Shown here in pieces: positions 33,094 through 41,206 of a stretch of DNA of 64,000 nucleotides. Location of the stretch: positions 558,001 to 622,000 of the forward strand of contig NZ_LT629711.1 of the NCBI RefSeq assembly GCF_900104525.1, written 5' to 3'. The translations under genes and the position numbers were made by a program. Below the pieces are notes generated by a model. It worked only from the letters and a program-made list of their open reading frames with translations, searched no databases and had not been told where the DNA came from. Source of the stretch: Pedococcus dokdonensis (GTDB lineage Bacteria; Actinomycetota; Actinomycetes; Actinomycetales; Dermatophilaceae). The number at the start of each line of letters is the position of its first letter. Position 1 is the stretch's first letter.

Positions 33094-34043
33094 GCCCGCA
33101 CCTTCGCAGCCGCGGACAGCTCGGCGAAGCCCTGTCGCCAGCTCGCGTGCACCGGTTCCCAGCCCAGCTCGCGCTTGGCCTTGGCGTTGGACGCGCCGCG
33201 CAGCTCGGTCATCATCGCCACTCCGATCTCCCCGGTCAGCAGTCGGCCGACGAACCGCGGCACGCGCATCGGTGCCTTTGCCCCCAACGTACGCGCCAGC
33301 TCGGGTAGCCACTCGGCCACCCTGGCCGGCTCGTCGTCGACGACGTTGTAGACCCCGCGGTGACCGTGCTCGACGGCCGCCAGCGTCGCTGCGGCTGCGT
33401 CGGCGATGTGGATGAACGACCACACGCCGCCGCCGTCGCCGACCACCGGGAACTTGCGCTGACGCACCGCCTCGGTCTGCTCACCGTCGGGCCCAAGTGA
33501 CGTGCCCGGCCCGTAGAAACCGCCGTAGCGCAACACGATCCCCTCGGTCCAGGACGCCGCGAGGACGGCGTCCTCGACATGCTTGATGGCCGCGACGGTC
33601 TGCCGCATCTCCTTGGCCGCCCCCGTGCCGAACGTGTCGTCCTCGGTCTTCACCGGACCGCCCACCCGCTCGTAGGCTGCGAAGAAGCTCTGCGCGACGA
33701 ACCGCTGCACGCCGACGGCCTGGCCGGCCGAGAGGAGGTGGTCGGTGCCCTCGCGCCGCAGCCGGTTGGTCATCGCGAACGCCTGGTCGAAGTGGCGCAG
33801 GTCCATCGGACCGATCGAGGTCAGCTGGTGGACGATGACGTCCGGCTGCGCGCGCCCTACCGCTTCCGCGACCTGCTCGGCATCGAGTGCGTCCGCGACG
33901 ACCGGCTCTGCGCCGAGGGACCGCACCAGGTCTTCCTTCGACGGGCTGCGGGTCATGCCCACCACCGCGTGGCCGGCCTCGACCAACCTCGGCAGCAGCT
34001 GCTGCCCGATGGCGCCGGTGGCCCCTGCGACGAACACCTTCAT
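33090..34043 (-). CDS. NAD(P)-dependent epimerase/oxidoreductase (atypical SDR) linked to ECF41
   Basis: This 317-residue Rossmann-fold protein begins MKVFVAGATGAIGQQLLPRL, where GATGAIG is the cofactor-binding loop. FVAQSFFAAYERVGGP lies at the usual active-site region, and the C-terminal part (GGFYGPGTSLGPDGEQ, GVYNVVDDEPARVAEWLP) is typical of atypical short-chain dehydrogenase/epimerase proteins. The family's substrates are largely unknown. Epimerases are one of the three enzyme classes (carboxymuconolactone decarboxylases, oxidoreductases, epimerases) that mark ECF41 loci. It is the first gene of a two-gene operon with the sigma factor, and GAGGAG precedes the ATG at 34043. Confidence 0.88.
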   Translation of the reverse strand: MKVFVAGATGAIGQQLLPRLVEAGHAVVGMTRSPSKEDLVRSLGAEPVVADALDAEQVAEAVGRAQPDVIVHQLTSIGPMDLRHFDQAFAMTNRLRREGTDHLLSAGQAVGVQRFVAQSFFAAYERVGGPVKTEDDTFGTGAAKEMRQTVAAIKHVEDAVLAASWTEGIVLRYGGFYGPGTSLGPDGEQTEAVRQRKFPVVGDGGGVWSFIHIADAAAATLAAVEHGHRGVYNVVDDEPARVAEWLPELARTLGAKAPMRVPRFVGRLLTGEIGVAMMTELRGASNAKAKRELGWEPVHASWRQGFAELSAAAKVRA

Positions 34044-34087
34044 GGTTCTCTCCTCTGCTCGCTGCTGTCCTGTCGTCCACCACCTCA

Positions 34088-34114
34088 GACAAGACAGCCT
34101 CCGCGGCTGTGACA
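34088..34114 (-). promoter_or_regulatory. ECF41-type promoter of the epimerase-sigJ operon
   Basis: Reading the minus strand, TGTCACA (34114-34108) is followed after exactly 16 bases by TGTC (34091-34088). The ECF41 promoter consensus is TGTCACA-N16-CGTC, so the -35 is perfect and the -10 has one mismatch. The predicted transcript would start about 40 bases before the epimerase ATG. This indicates that the sigma factor transcribes its own operon. Confidence 0.8.
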
Positions 34115-34307
34115 GCGCGCCCACGAACGGGTCGCAAGATTTGTCGGAACCAGCCCCGCACGCGGCCGCGAGGGTCGCCTGGAGCTGGCCACACGGCATA
34201 CCAAATCGGGGGCCCGGTGGGGTTGCCCTCGGGGGCGACACGCGGTCGACTGTCCGGTGTGGGTCACGCCCACCCGGGGCGCGACCAGCTCGGACGGAGG
34301 TCTGCAC

Positions 34308-34733
34308 ATGAGCAGTGAGGTCGACTCGCTTCCCGACGACGACGTGGACGACCTGGAGGCGGGCGTGCACGCCAGCCAGGCCGTTGCGGCGACGCCAGCC
34401 CAGGTCTGGCAGCACCTGGTCAGCCCCGCCGGCACCGAGGCGCTCCTCGGCGACGGCGCGCGGCTCGGCAACAAGGGCGAACCGTGGCACGCGGCCGATG
34501 GCTCCTACGGCGTGGTGCGCAGCGTGCACCCCGTCGAACAGGTACGCGTCACCTGGCACCCGCACGACGACGGACCGCTCAGCATGCTCGACGTCCAGCT
34601 GCACCCGGACGGCGACGCGACGCGGGTCGAGGTCTACCACGAGGGGCGCGGCATCGCCGGCGACCCGCGCGGCGACAAGGCGCACTGGGACGACGCGCTC
34701 GGACGGCTCGCCGGAGGGCTGACGAGGGGCTGA
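34308..34733 (+). CDS. SRPBCC (AHSA1-like) domain protein
   Basis: The 141-residue product has a short acidic N-terminus followed by an SRPBCC/Bet v 1-like fold: VHASQAVAATPAQVWQHLVSPAGTEALLGDGARLG, VRSVHPVEQVRVTWHPHDD and a C-terminal helix HWDDALGRLAGGL. These proteins bind hydrophobic ligands or act as Hsp90-activator-like modules; the ligand is unknown. The ATG at 34308 follows GGAGG by seven bases. It is divergent from the epimerase-sigJ operon and could share its control, since the ECF41 site lies in the same intergenic region but faces the other way. Confidence 0.75.
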   Translation: MSSEVDSLPDDDVDDLEAGVHASQAVAATPAQVWQHLVSPAGTEALLGDGARLGNKGEPWHAADGSYGVVRSVHPVEQVRVTWHPHDDGPLSMLDVQLHPDGDATRVEVYHEGRGIAGDPRGDKAHWDDALGRLAGGLTRG

Positions 34734-34808
34734 GTCCTGCCTGCGCGCGAGAGGGTTCTCCATCGATCGACGGAGGCGGGTCTCGTCCTGCAGGAGCACG
34801 ATCAGGTC

Positions 34809-35084
34809 ATGGCTCAGGTGGACAGGATCGATGCAGGGGAGACCTGGGTGATCTACGAGGGGCCGCCGTTCGTCGATCCGACGATCGGGCGCTACGGCTC
34901 CTTCGTGGACATCTGCCTCTCGCTCAACGAGGCCGAGCTCGTGCAGCTCTGCGGCTACTGGGAGTGGCGCGCCGACCTCGCCGCCCGCGACATCGACCGT
35001 TGGTGGTGCTGGACGGTGGTGCGCTTCGGTCGGCGCCTGCTCGCCAACCAGGGCGGGTCCCACCAGCGTCGCCAGCCCGCCTAG
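34809..35084 (+). CDS. Small protein of unknown function (91 aa)
   Basis: The short product is rich in Trp and acidic residues (GETWVIYEGPPFVDPTIGRYGSFVDICLSLNEAELVQLCGYWEWR) and has no signal peptide or membrane helix. Third-position GC is high, which supports coding. I do not recognise the family. No strong RBS is visible before the ATG, so the start is uncertain. It lies between the SRPBCC gene and the convergent protease gene. Confidence 0.5.
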   Translation: MAQVDRIDAGETWVIYEGPPFVDPTIGRYGSFVDICLSLNEAELVQLCGYWEWRADLAARDIDRWWCWTVVRFGRRLLANQGGSHQRRQPA

Positions 35085-35099
35085 GCGGTCCCGCGCAGG

Positions 35100-36134
35100 T
35101 CAGGACGGTGCGTCCGACGCGTTGGACGAGTCGGGGGTGTCCGGCGTGAGGTCATACGGGCACCCGCCAGACCCGAGCCTGGCCAGTCCCGCGCGGTCGC
35201 CCTCGCCGAACTCCGTCACCGTGCCCGACTCGGCCGCCATCACCTGCGACGAGTTCGCCACGTGGTCGAGCCCGACCAGGTGCCCGAGCTCGTGCATGAC
35301 GACCGCCCGCGCCTGCGCGTGACCGTTGCGGCGCTGGAGGAGCTGGGCCAGCTGTGGCCCGTCGAGCTCCACCGAGCCGCCGACGTAGCGCTCCTGGTCG
35401 CGCGTGTTCGCGAAGCGGTGGACCGGTCCGCCCAGCCCGACGACCGAGCCCTTGAGGCCCGGCACCACCTCGGGCGTGGTCCAGGCCACCAGCACCGGAG
35501 CTCGGGCACTGCCCGGCAGCCCGCTGGCCAGGTCGCGCGCGCTCTGGTCGGGCCGGGGCGCCTGCGTCGAGGGGCCGATCACCTTGAGGTGCAACCCGCT
35601 CGCCTCGTTGACACGGTCGATCGCCTCGGCGAGGAGCGTGCCGGAGCCGGCCGGTGCGGACGCGCTGTTCACGACGAGCTCGATGGTGAGGCACGGGTCC
35701 CAGGTCACCGGGGCGCCGCGCCTGTCCTTGTTGAGGAACACGTAGGCCCCCGGGTCGTCCGGCGCGGTGTCCGCCCCGGCGAACGCCCTCAGCGAGCGCA
35801 GCCCGACCGGCACCCCGACCAGGCTCACGACCAGTGCCGCGACGAGCACGGTGACCCAGGTGCGAGGCCCCCTTGAGCGCGTGCGGGAGGGTGCAGCGGG
35901 GGCCAGCCAGACGGCAGGCGGCGCAGGGGTGTGGGTGGGCCACGGCTGCTGCGGGCGGTTCAGGACCTGCGGGCGACCGGCGCGGCGGTCGGCCATGCAC
36001 CGCAGGCAGATCACCTCGTTGGCCATCAGGTCGAAACCCGCGCGCTCACCGGTCCGCATCTGCTCACCGCACCGGCACGTCGAACCGTCCGGCACCGAGA
36101 CCACCACGACCCCGTCGTTCTCCTGCCCCAGCAC
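35100..36134 (-). CDS. Membrane-anchored matrixin-like zinc metalloprotease
   Basis: A 344-residue protein. The N-terminus has two Cys pairs (CRCGEQ...CLRC, residues 20-45) that look like a small zinc ribbon, then a Pro-rich stretch and one transmembrane helix (about 91-112). The extracytoplasmic part carries HELGHLVGLDH (His281, His285, His291), the HExxHxxGxxH zinc motif of metzincins, followed by SSQVMA, whose Met could be the Met-turn. Matrixin-like proteases of this size are common in actinobacteria, but their substrates are unknown. The cytoplasmic zinc ribbon on a type II membrane protease is unusual and could sense or bind a partner. Confidence 0.8.
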   Translation of the reverse strand: MLGQENDGVVVVSVPDGSTCRCGEQMRTGERAGFDLMANEVICLRCMADRRAGRPQVLNRPQQPWPTHTPAPPAVWLAPAAPSRTRSRGPRTWVTVLVAALVVSLVGVPVGLRSLRAFAGADTAPDDPGAYVFLNKDRRGAPVTWDPCLTIELVVNSASAPAGSGTLLAEAIDRVNEASGLHLKVIGPSTQAPRPDQSARDLASGLPGSARAPVLVAWTTPEVVPGLKGSVVGLGGPVHRFANTRDQERYVGGSVELDGPQLAQLLQRRNGHAQARAVVMHELGHLVGLDHVANSSQVMAAESGTVTEFGEGDRAGLARLGSGGCPYDLTPDTPDSSNASDAPS

Positions 36135-36224
36135 CCCACTGCCTTCCCTCGCCTCGAACCGTCGGATTCTGGCTCATCCGGGGTCGCGGCGGGGGACGTT
36201 CGCGGGGTTTCCCGACCGAATGAC

Positions 36225-36557
36225 CTACTTGTGCGGGAGCGTGCGCGCGTACTCCACGCTGCGGTCGACCCACTCCCGCAGCTGCGGCTCCGTCTCGAAA
36301 CCCGCTTCGTCCACGCGCAGCCACCCGTTCATCGGCTTGCCACGCATCTCGAACGGGCGGACCGCTGGCTGCTCGAGCAGGCGCTGCGCCTCGTCGGCGT
36401 CGAGCCGCACCATCAGCCCGCCCTTGCTGCTGGCGGCCACCGACATGTTGCCGTTCACCAGGAACGCCAGCCCCCCGAACATCTTCTTCTCCGTCACGTC
36501 GAGGTCCCCGGCCACGAGGTCCCGGATGCGCTGCGCCACCTGCTCGTCGTACGCCAT
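36225..36557 (-). CDS. TfoX/Sxy N-terminal domain protein
   Basis: This 110-residue protein consists of a single TfoX_N domain: MAYDEQVAQRIRDLV, TEKKMFGGLAFLVNGNMSVAAS and EAQRLLEQPAVRPFEMRGKPMNGWLRV are its hallmarks. In gamma-proteobacteria TfoX/Sxy regulates competence; the single-domain actinobacterial members have no demonstrated role. The ATG at 36557 gives the conserved start; the frame continues upstream without homology. Confidence 0.85.
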   Translation of the reverse strand: MAYDEQVAQRIRDLVAGDLDVTEKKMFGGLAFLVNGNMSVAASSKGGLMVRLDADEAQRLLEQPAVRPFEMRGKPMNGWLRVDEAGFETEPQLREWVDRSVEYARTLPHK

Positions 36558-36657
36558 GACGTCATTGTGTCGGCCCCGGCACGTCCAAGCCTGTGGATGA
36601 CGAGAGTTCGGATGCGCGAGTTTGCCTAGACTCGCGCGTGTTCGTCGACGATGACAT

Positions 36658-37305
36658 GTGGGGGCTGCAGTGGGATCTGGAACGAGGTTCAGGCGCGGGT
36701 ATGCCGCGGGGCTGGCACTGGCGGTGCTGGGCACCCTGGGTGCGTGCACGGGTGGGGGAGACGACCCGCCGGCCACGGGCGCCGGCACGGCGCCGCCCGT
36801 CACGGGAGGCCCGCAGACGTCCAGCTCAGCACCGACGGTCAGTCCACGGGCGGCGGTCACGACGGGTGTCACGACGACTTCGCCGACCCCACCCGTCAAG
36901 ATCCCCGAGGCCGCCAGAGCCCACACCAAAGCCGGAGCCGAAGCCTTCGTGAAGTTCTTCGTCGAGCAGTCCAACGTTGCCAGCATGACTGCCGATACTT
37001 CGATCCTGCCTCCCCTAAGCGACCCCGGCTGTAAGTCGTGCGCTGCCTTGCAGTCGCAAATCGTCGACCTCAAGGCGAGAGGCCACCACTATTCGTCGGC
37101 ACCGGTATCGGCGAGTCAAACAACTGCCGTGACCGGCTCCCCGAAGGGGCAACAGTTCGTTCGCCTTCAACTCACTGAGAACCGAGTCGAGGTGGTGGAC
37201 GCCAACGGCCGGCATATCGCGACCGACCCCAAAGGACACATCGCAAGAACAGTGTCGCTGATCTGGAAGGGGGGCCGATGGAAAGTATTCGGAATCGCGC
37301 AATAG
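36658..37305 (+). CDS. DUF6318 family lipoprotein
   Basis: A 215-residue exported lipoprotein. The signal peptide (about 1-30) ends in a lipobox LGTLGAC, so Cys would be lipidated. A Thr/Ser/Pro-rich spacer (to about 80) precedes the conserved domain KIPEAARAHTKAGAEAFVKFFVEQSN...DPGCKSCAALQSQIVDLK, where the CxxC may form a disulfide, ending WKGGRWKVFGIAQ. This pattern fits DUF6318, whose function is not known. It starts at a GTG at 36658; a GTG at 36670 is an alternative. The last 28 bases overlap the next gene. From about 37000 the GC content drops noticeably. Confidence 0.7.
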   Translation: MGAAVGSGTRFRRGYAAGLALAVLGTLGACTGGGDDPPATGAGTAPPVTGGPQTSSSAPTVSPRAAVTTGVTTTSPTPPVKIPEAARAHTKAGAEAFVKFFVEQSNVASMTADTSILPPLSDPGCKSCAALQSQIVDLKARGHHYSSAPVSASQTTAVTGSPKGQQFVRLQLTENRVEVVDANGRHIATDPKGHIARTVSLIWKGGRWKVFGIAQ

Positions 37306-38186
37306 GGACCATCGGTGTTATGGCCGCGCTGGTCACCTGCCAAGGGAACGTGGCCTACGCCGATTCGAAGTTCTGGGGAAACACAGTCCAGGATGGCGCG
37401 CAGGTGACGTTGTTGAACGCCTCAGATCTTCACCAGCTCCATTCTGACTCCGACAAAGGGTCCGCCGGCAGCAAGCCCAAGTTCGCGTACGCCTCGGTCG
37501 CGAACTGCGGCTCCAATACTCCGGACTCGCCAGCTCCGGATGACTTCTGTTCGGGCGCCCTCACTCTGTGCGCGGGCAACAGTCCGGAGCAGGGGTTGGG
37601 GCCGAGCGTGCGGTTGTTCCGGCGCACCGTGGACGCAGCGGGCAAGCCCACCGGGCAGTGGGTCCAGTACGGCGTGACCTGTTTCCCCGAAGCCGCGCCG
37701 GGACCGGCTCGCCCGCGCGTCACGATGGCGATGGTGCTGGCGGCGTTCCACGACACCGACTTCGCGAAGCCCAGCGTGCAGATCCAGCCGAAGGGCAATG
37801 TCACCCTCGTGACGCTGCCGACGTACTTCGAGACGCGCTGGCCACAGGCCGGGTTCGAGCCGGAGGAGGTCGACCAGGTCGACCCCGCGCGGATGGCTGG
37901 CTTCCGGGTCGAGATCCGTCCGAAGCTGGCGAGCATCACGTACGTCTACGGCGACGGTTCGACGAGCGGCGCCACGACATCGCTCGGGGGTCCCTATCCG
38001 ACCGGCGACGTCACCAAGACCTACCGGCAGCCCGGTGACTTCGCCGTGCGGGCGGACGTGACGTACTCGGGCCAGTTCCGGGTCGGCGGCGGCGCCTGGG
38101 TCGACATCCCCGGCACCGTCACCATCAGGGGCAGCGCGCAGACCCTGTCGGTCCGCACCGCCCACGCCCGCCTGGTCGCCGACTGA
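37278..38186 (+). CDS. Secreted PKD-like protein coupled to the DUF6318 gene
   Basis: The 302-residue product has a signal peptide (about 1-28, ending AYADS), a central domain with four Cys (VANCGSN, DDFCSGALTLCAG, VTCFPEA) likely in disulfides, and a C-terminal PKD-like beta sandwich (TYVYGDGSTSGATT, KTYRQPGDFAVRADVTY). PKD modules mediate protein or carbohydrate contacts outside the cell. The gene begins inside the DUF6318 gene (28-base overlap), so the two exported proteins are co-translated and probably work together at the cell surface. The first ~270 bases are lower in GC than the rest of the gene. No enzyme motif is visible. Confidence 0.72.
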   Translation: MESIRNRAIGTIGVMAALVTCQGNVAYADSKFWGNTVQDGAQVTLLNASDLHQLHSDSDKGSAGSKPKFAYASVANCGSNTPDSPAPDDFCSGALTLCAGNSPEQGLGPSVRLFRRTVDAAGKPTGQWVQYGVTCFPEAAPGPARPRVTMAMVLAAFHDTDFAKPSVQIQPKGNVTLVTLPTYFETRWPQAGFEPEEVDQVDPARMAGFRVEIRPKLASITYVYGDGSTSGATTSLGGPYPTGDVTKTYRQPGDFAVRADVTYSGQFRVGGGAWVDIPGTVTIRGSAQTLSVRTAHARLVAD

Positions 38187-38242
38187 GCAGCCCGGGGGAC
38201 CCGCCACGAAGAGGTCAGACGACCACGTGCGAAGCAGAAAGG

Positions 38243-38476
38243 TCAGGCAGAAAGGGGACGGAGCTCACCGTCGAGGGTGCCCATCAGCACGATCGCCCGG
38301 AGGCGGTTGAGCAGCTGGTCGGCCTGCTCGGTCACGCGAACGCTGTGGTGGACCGCCGCCGCGCCGGCGCACATCCGGTGCTCACCTCGAGCGCGAGGGC
38401 CGCCGCACGCGCAGGTCGCGAGGTCGGTGCGCTGCGCGCTGTCGGGGGTGATGAGGGGGCTGTCCACGTCGAGCAC
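38243..38476 (-). CDS. Possible small protein (77 aa)
   Basis: From the GTG at 38476 the frame encodes SPLITPDSAQRTDLATCACG followed by a Cys/His-containing stretch (RMCAGAAAVHHSV) and a helical C-terminus (ADQLLNRLRAIVLMGTLDGELR). The product reads like a real small protein, but no RBS is obvious and I know no family. The rest of 38187-38690 holds nothing else that I can support. Confidence 0.4.
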   Translation of the reverse strand: MLDVDSPLITPDSAQRTDLATCACGGPRARGEHRMCAGAAAVHHSVRVTEQADQLLNRLRAIVLMGTLDGELRPLSA

Positions 38477-38690
38477 GCTATGAGCGGGCCGCGCCGCGGG
38501 GTCAGGCAATGGGTCGCACCCCATCCGTTCGTCCGATGCGAGGCTGACCGAAGGTAGCGGCGACGGGCCGGCGCCGGGGGGCGCCACAGTCGGCGGGCGC
38601 GGGCCGAGACAACTGCCACACGGGCGGCGGGCGAGGCAGCCACAGAGGCGGCGACCCGGCGGCCACGGAGGCTGTGGAGGAGGCCGGAGG

Positions 38691-38990
38691 TCAGCGCTTC
38701 TGCATCACCCAGGCGAGCCGGATCGCGGTGCGGATCGCCTCCGCGTCACCGTCCAGCTCGGCCTGCACCTTCATGTGCGACTCCCACCGCGGGGGCACTC
38801 CGAACGTGTCGGGGTGGTCGGCGAGCAGGCGCTCGCGGTCCTCGAACCCGACCCGCACCAGCAGGGTGCCGGGCTCGTCCTGCCGCACCACGAGGCGGTC
38901 GTCGACGTACCACGCCACCCGCCCCGGGTGTCCCTTCCGCTTGCACCCGGCCAGGGATGTGGCGTACTCGTCGACGTCGTCGAGGGTCAC
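38691..38990 (-). CDS. MmcQ/YjbR family DNA-binding protein
   Basis: This 99-residue protein matches the MmcQ/YjbR (CyaY-like fold) family: TLDDVDEYATSLAG opens it, VAWYVDDRLVVRQDEPGTLLVRVGFEDRERLLADHPDTF forms the beta sheet, and DAEAIRTAIRLAWVMQ is the final helix. Members are annotated as DNA-binding from structure, and their role is unclear. The GTG at 38990 begins the conserved part. It is divergent from the flavin-binding oxidase gene, 88 bp away. Confidence 0.75.
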   Translation of the reverse strand: MTLDDVDEYATSLAGCKRKGHPGRVAWYVDDRLVVRQDEPGTLLVRVGFEDRERLLADHPDTFGVPPRWESHMKVQAELDGDAEAIRTAIRLAWVMQKR

Positions 38991-39078
38991 CCGGGCACGG
39001 TAGCGCGCCCGAAGCCTCGACACGAGCGATGAGTCAGGCGGCCCGCACGGGTCTGCATGACAGGACGAAGGAGGCGAC

Positions 39079-39597
39079 ATGACCGACGACCGATCCCGGT
39101 CCATCGGGGGCGCTCGCGACGCCGGGAGCGACGCCGCGGACAGAATGCCCGCTGCTCGCGCCCTGGCCGAGGGCATCCTCGAGGACCTGCGCTACGTGGT
39201 CCTCGCGACCTCGGACGCGAGCGGGGCGCCGTGGGCCTCCCCCGTCTACTTCGCGCACCGAGGTCTGGAGGAGCTCTTCTGGGTGTCGCGACCGACCTCC
39301 ACCCACTCGGTCAACGTGACGCAGCGCCCGGACGTCGGCCTGGTGGTGTTCGACTCGCGCATCGCGGTCGGCGAAGGACGCGGTGTCTATGCCCGCGCCC
39401 TCGTCGACGTGCCCGAAGGTGACGAGCGGGTGGCCGCTCTGGACGCCTACAGCCGGCGCAGCGAGGTCGACGGAGCCGGGGTGTGGACCACGGAGCGCCT
39501 GCGGGACAACAGGTTCGGGCTCTACCGCGCCCGCACCACCGAGGTCTCCGTCCTGACCGGTGACGGGCCGGACATCCGCCTCGTCCTCCCGTCCTGA
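39079..39597 (+). CDS. Pyridoxamine 5'-phosphate oxidase family (flavin-binding split barrel) protein
   Basis: The 172-residue product has the FMN-binding split barrel: LRYVVLATSDASGAPWASPVYFAHRGLEELFWVSRPTSTHSVNV is the N-terminal barrel with the flavin-phosphate contacts. The family covers pyridoxamine phosphate oxidases and F420- or FMN-dependent reductases, and the short form here is of unknown substrate. The ATG at 39079 follows AAGGAGGCGAC. It probably starts a transcript that may include the GNAT gene 65 bp downstream. Confidence 0.8.
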   Translation: MTDDRSRSIGGARDAGSDAADRMPAARALAEGILEDLRYVVLATSDASGAPWASPVYFAHRGLEELFWVSRPTSTHSVNVTQRPDVGLVVFDSRIAVGEGRGVYARALVDVPEGDERVAALDAYSRRSEVDGAGVWTTERLRDNRFGLYRARTTEVSVLTGDGPDIRLVLPS

Positions 39598-39662
39598 CGT
39601 GGTCGCGGCGGGACGAGGCAGGAGCGGTTGCCGCCGGCCGAGCACCGCACCACCATGAGGGC

Positions 39663-40664
39663 ATGCCGGGGAGCGATCAGGCGAGTCACGACCAGGACGG
39701 GGAGTCCAAGGAGTCCAAGAAGTCCAAGGACTCCTTGGATTCCAAGGAGTTCGAGGAGTCCAGGGAGTTCCGCGAGGCCAGCAAAGACGACCTTCCGGCG
39801 CTGGTCGAGCTGACCGCGCGCCGGACGCCGACCTTCGAGTCGTGGTGGATCACGACCGTGTTCGAGGACAGCGTCCAGATCGACACCGCGCCCGTGGTCA
39901 TCGAGGACGGCGTCCTGGTGGGTTACGCCACCGCCACTCACCGCGTCGGGTCCCCGGGCCACCAGCGGTCGGTGCAGGTGTTCGTCGACCGGCGGGTCGC
40001 CGGCCAGGGAGTCGGGTCTGCGCTGTTCGCCCGCTGTCTGGCGGCGGTCCCGCCCGACACCACCGAGCTGTGGACCAAGGTGCACGACGACGAGGAGGCC
40101 CTGGCCATCGCACGTCACTGGGGGTTCGAGGTGGTGCAGCGCTCGATCAGCTCGCGGGTCGACCTCGCTGGCGCGACCAGCCCGACGCCTCCACCCGGGG
40201 TCACCCTCGAGGCCTGCGACCAGCTCGACCTGGGGGGCGCCGACGCGGCCGCCTTCGACGCGATGCTCGACGCCAGCCAGACCAATCCCGAGGCCGAGTC
40301 GCACCACCGCTTCACGCGCGCGGAGCTCAAGCGCTGGACCGATCCCGGTGAGACCCCGTTGGTCGTGCTCGCCCGGGTGGACCGCCACCCGGCAGCCCTG
40401 GCCTACGGCATCGTCATCGAGGCCACCGGAGAAGGCGGGGTCGCCTACACCGGTGTCGACCCGGCATACCGGGGCAGGGGACTGGGGCGGCTCGTGAAGG
40501 AGGAGCTGCACGCGCGCGCCGCGCGTCTCGGCATCCCCGCTCTGGTGACGGACAACGAGGAGAACAACGCGGGGATCCGTCACGTCAACGAGCAGCTGGG
40601 CTACGTCGTGACGTATGGCGTGTACCGCCTCCGCCGCCTCCTCGGGACCCAGCCCTCGGACTGA
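39663..40664 (+). CDS. Tandem GNAT acetyltransferase with charged repeat N-terminus
   Basis: A 333-residue protein with two GNAT domains. The first spans about 45-150 (SVQVFVDRRVAGQGVGSALFARCL is its acetyl-CoA loop Q-x-x-G-x-G/A), and the second about 180-330 (VAYTGVDPAYRGRGLGRLVKEELHARAARLGIPAL, with RGRGLG as the consensus loop; NAGIRHVNEQLGY follows). The N-terminal ~40 residues are a low-complexity charged stretch (ESKESKKSKDSLDSKEFEES) encoded by imperfect AAGGAGTCC repeats and absent from normal GNATs. Double-GNAT proteins include mycothiol synthase, but this one lacks enough evidence for that call. Confidence 0.8.
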   Translation: MPGSDQASHDQDGESKESKKSKDSLDSKEFEESREFREASKDDLPALVELTARRTPTFESWWITTVFEDSVQIDTAPVVIEDGVLVGYATATHRVGSPGHQRSVQVFVDRRVAGQGVGSALFARCLAAVPPDTTELWTKVHDDEEALAIARHWGFEVVQRSISSRVDLAGATSPTPPPGVTLEACDQLDLGGADAAAFDAMLDASQTNPEAESHHRFTRAELKRWTDPGETPLVVLARVDRHPAALAYGIVIEATGEGGVAYTGVDPAYRGRGLGRLVKEELHARAARLGIPALVTDNEENNAGIRHVNEQLGYVVTYGVYRLRRLLGTQPSD

Positions 40665-40732
40665 ACGGACCCTCGTCGGCGGGCCTGGGGATAACTTCCG
40701 GGCACCCGTCCCGGGTGCGGCAGCATGCTTTC

Positions 40733-41161
40733 ATGAGCTTCCACGACCTGCCGCCCGATGCCCGCTCGATCCCCTTGCGGGACAACACCATCCAAGCCGA
40801 CGTGATCGACCTGATCCTCGACCTGGACGCACGACGCAGCGGCGCCCTGGCGCTGATGATCTGCGACGGTGACGACCGCGGAGTGCAGCCCGTCGTGCTG
40901 TCCGACCTGCCACCCGGGGTGCGGGCCGAGGAGCTGCGGAGCCTCCTCGACCTGCTGCTTCCGATGATCGGCGAGCAGGCCGGCGCGGTGTTGGTCGGTC
41001 GCGGTCGACGCCGGGGGCTGATGCCGACGGACCACGACCGGGCCTGGCACCAGGAGACCCTCGACGCCTGTCGACGGCACGGTGTGCGTCTGCTCGGCTT
41101 CTACCTCGCGTCCCCGGACGGAGTCGAAGCCCTCCCCGAGCCGCTCGACCGCGCAGGCTGA
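40733..41161 (+). CDS. Conserved hypothetical protein (142 aa)
   Basis: The product shows a beta-alpha pattern: VIDLILDLDARRSGALALMICDGDDRGVQPVVLSDLP, LLDLLLPMIGEQAGAVLVGRGRR and DACRRHGVRLLGFYLASPDGV. The layout recalls small alpha/beta proteins or a truncated DUF4192-like domain, but I cannot confirm a family. The ATG at 40733 starts the frame just downstream of a GTG at 40715; the spacing of a weak RBS favours neither. No membrane or export signal is present. Confidence 0.6.
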   Translation: MSFHDLPPDARSIPLRDNTIQADVIDLILDLDARRSGALALMICDGDDRGVQPVVLSDLPPGVRAEELRSLLDLLLPMIGEQAGAVLVGRGRRRGLMPTDHDRAWHQETLDACRRHGVRLLGFYLASPDGVEALPEPLDRAG

Positions 41162-41206
41162 CCGATGGCTGACCGTTGGCTGACCGGCGGGCCCTAGGCT
41201 GCGGCC

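Noticed and set aside
38277..38557. Plus-strand frames in the 38.2-38.7 kb gap
   Set aside because: No RBS and no protein-like sequence; the minus-strand frame at 38243-38476 reads better.
39663..40664. Calling the double-GNAT protein mycothiol synthase (MshD)
   Set aside because: MshD has a similar layout, but the conserved substrate residues cannot be verified, and the neighbouring genes give no link to mycothiol.
40733..41161. Calling the 142-residue protein a DUF4192 or DisA-like enzyme
   Set aside because: It is too short and the motif matches are too loose for a reliable family.
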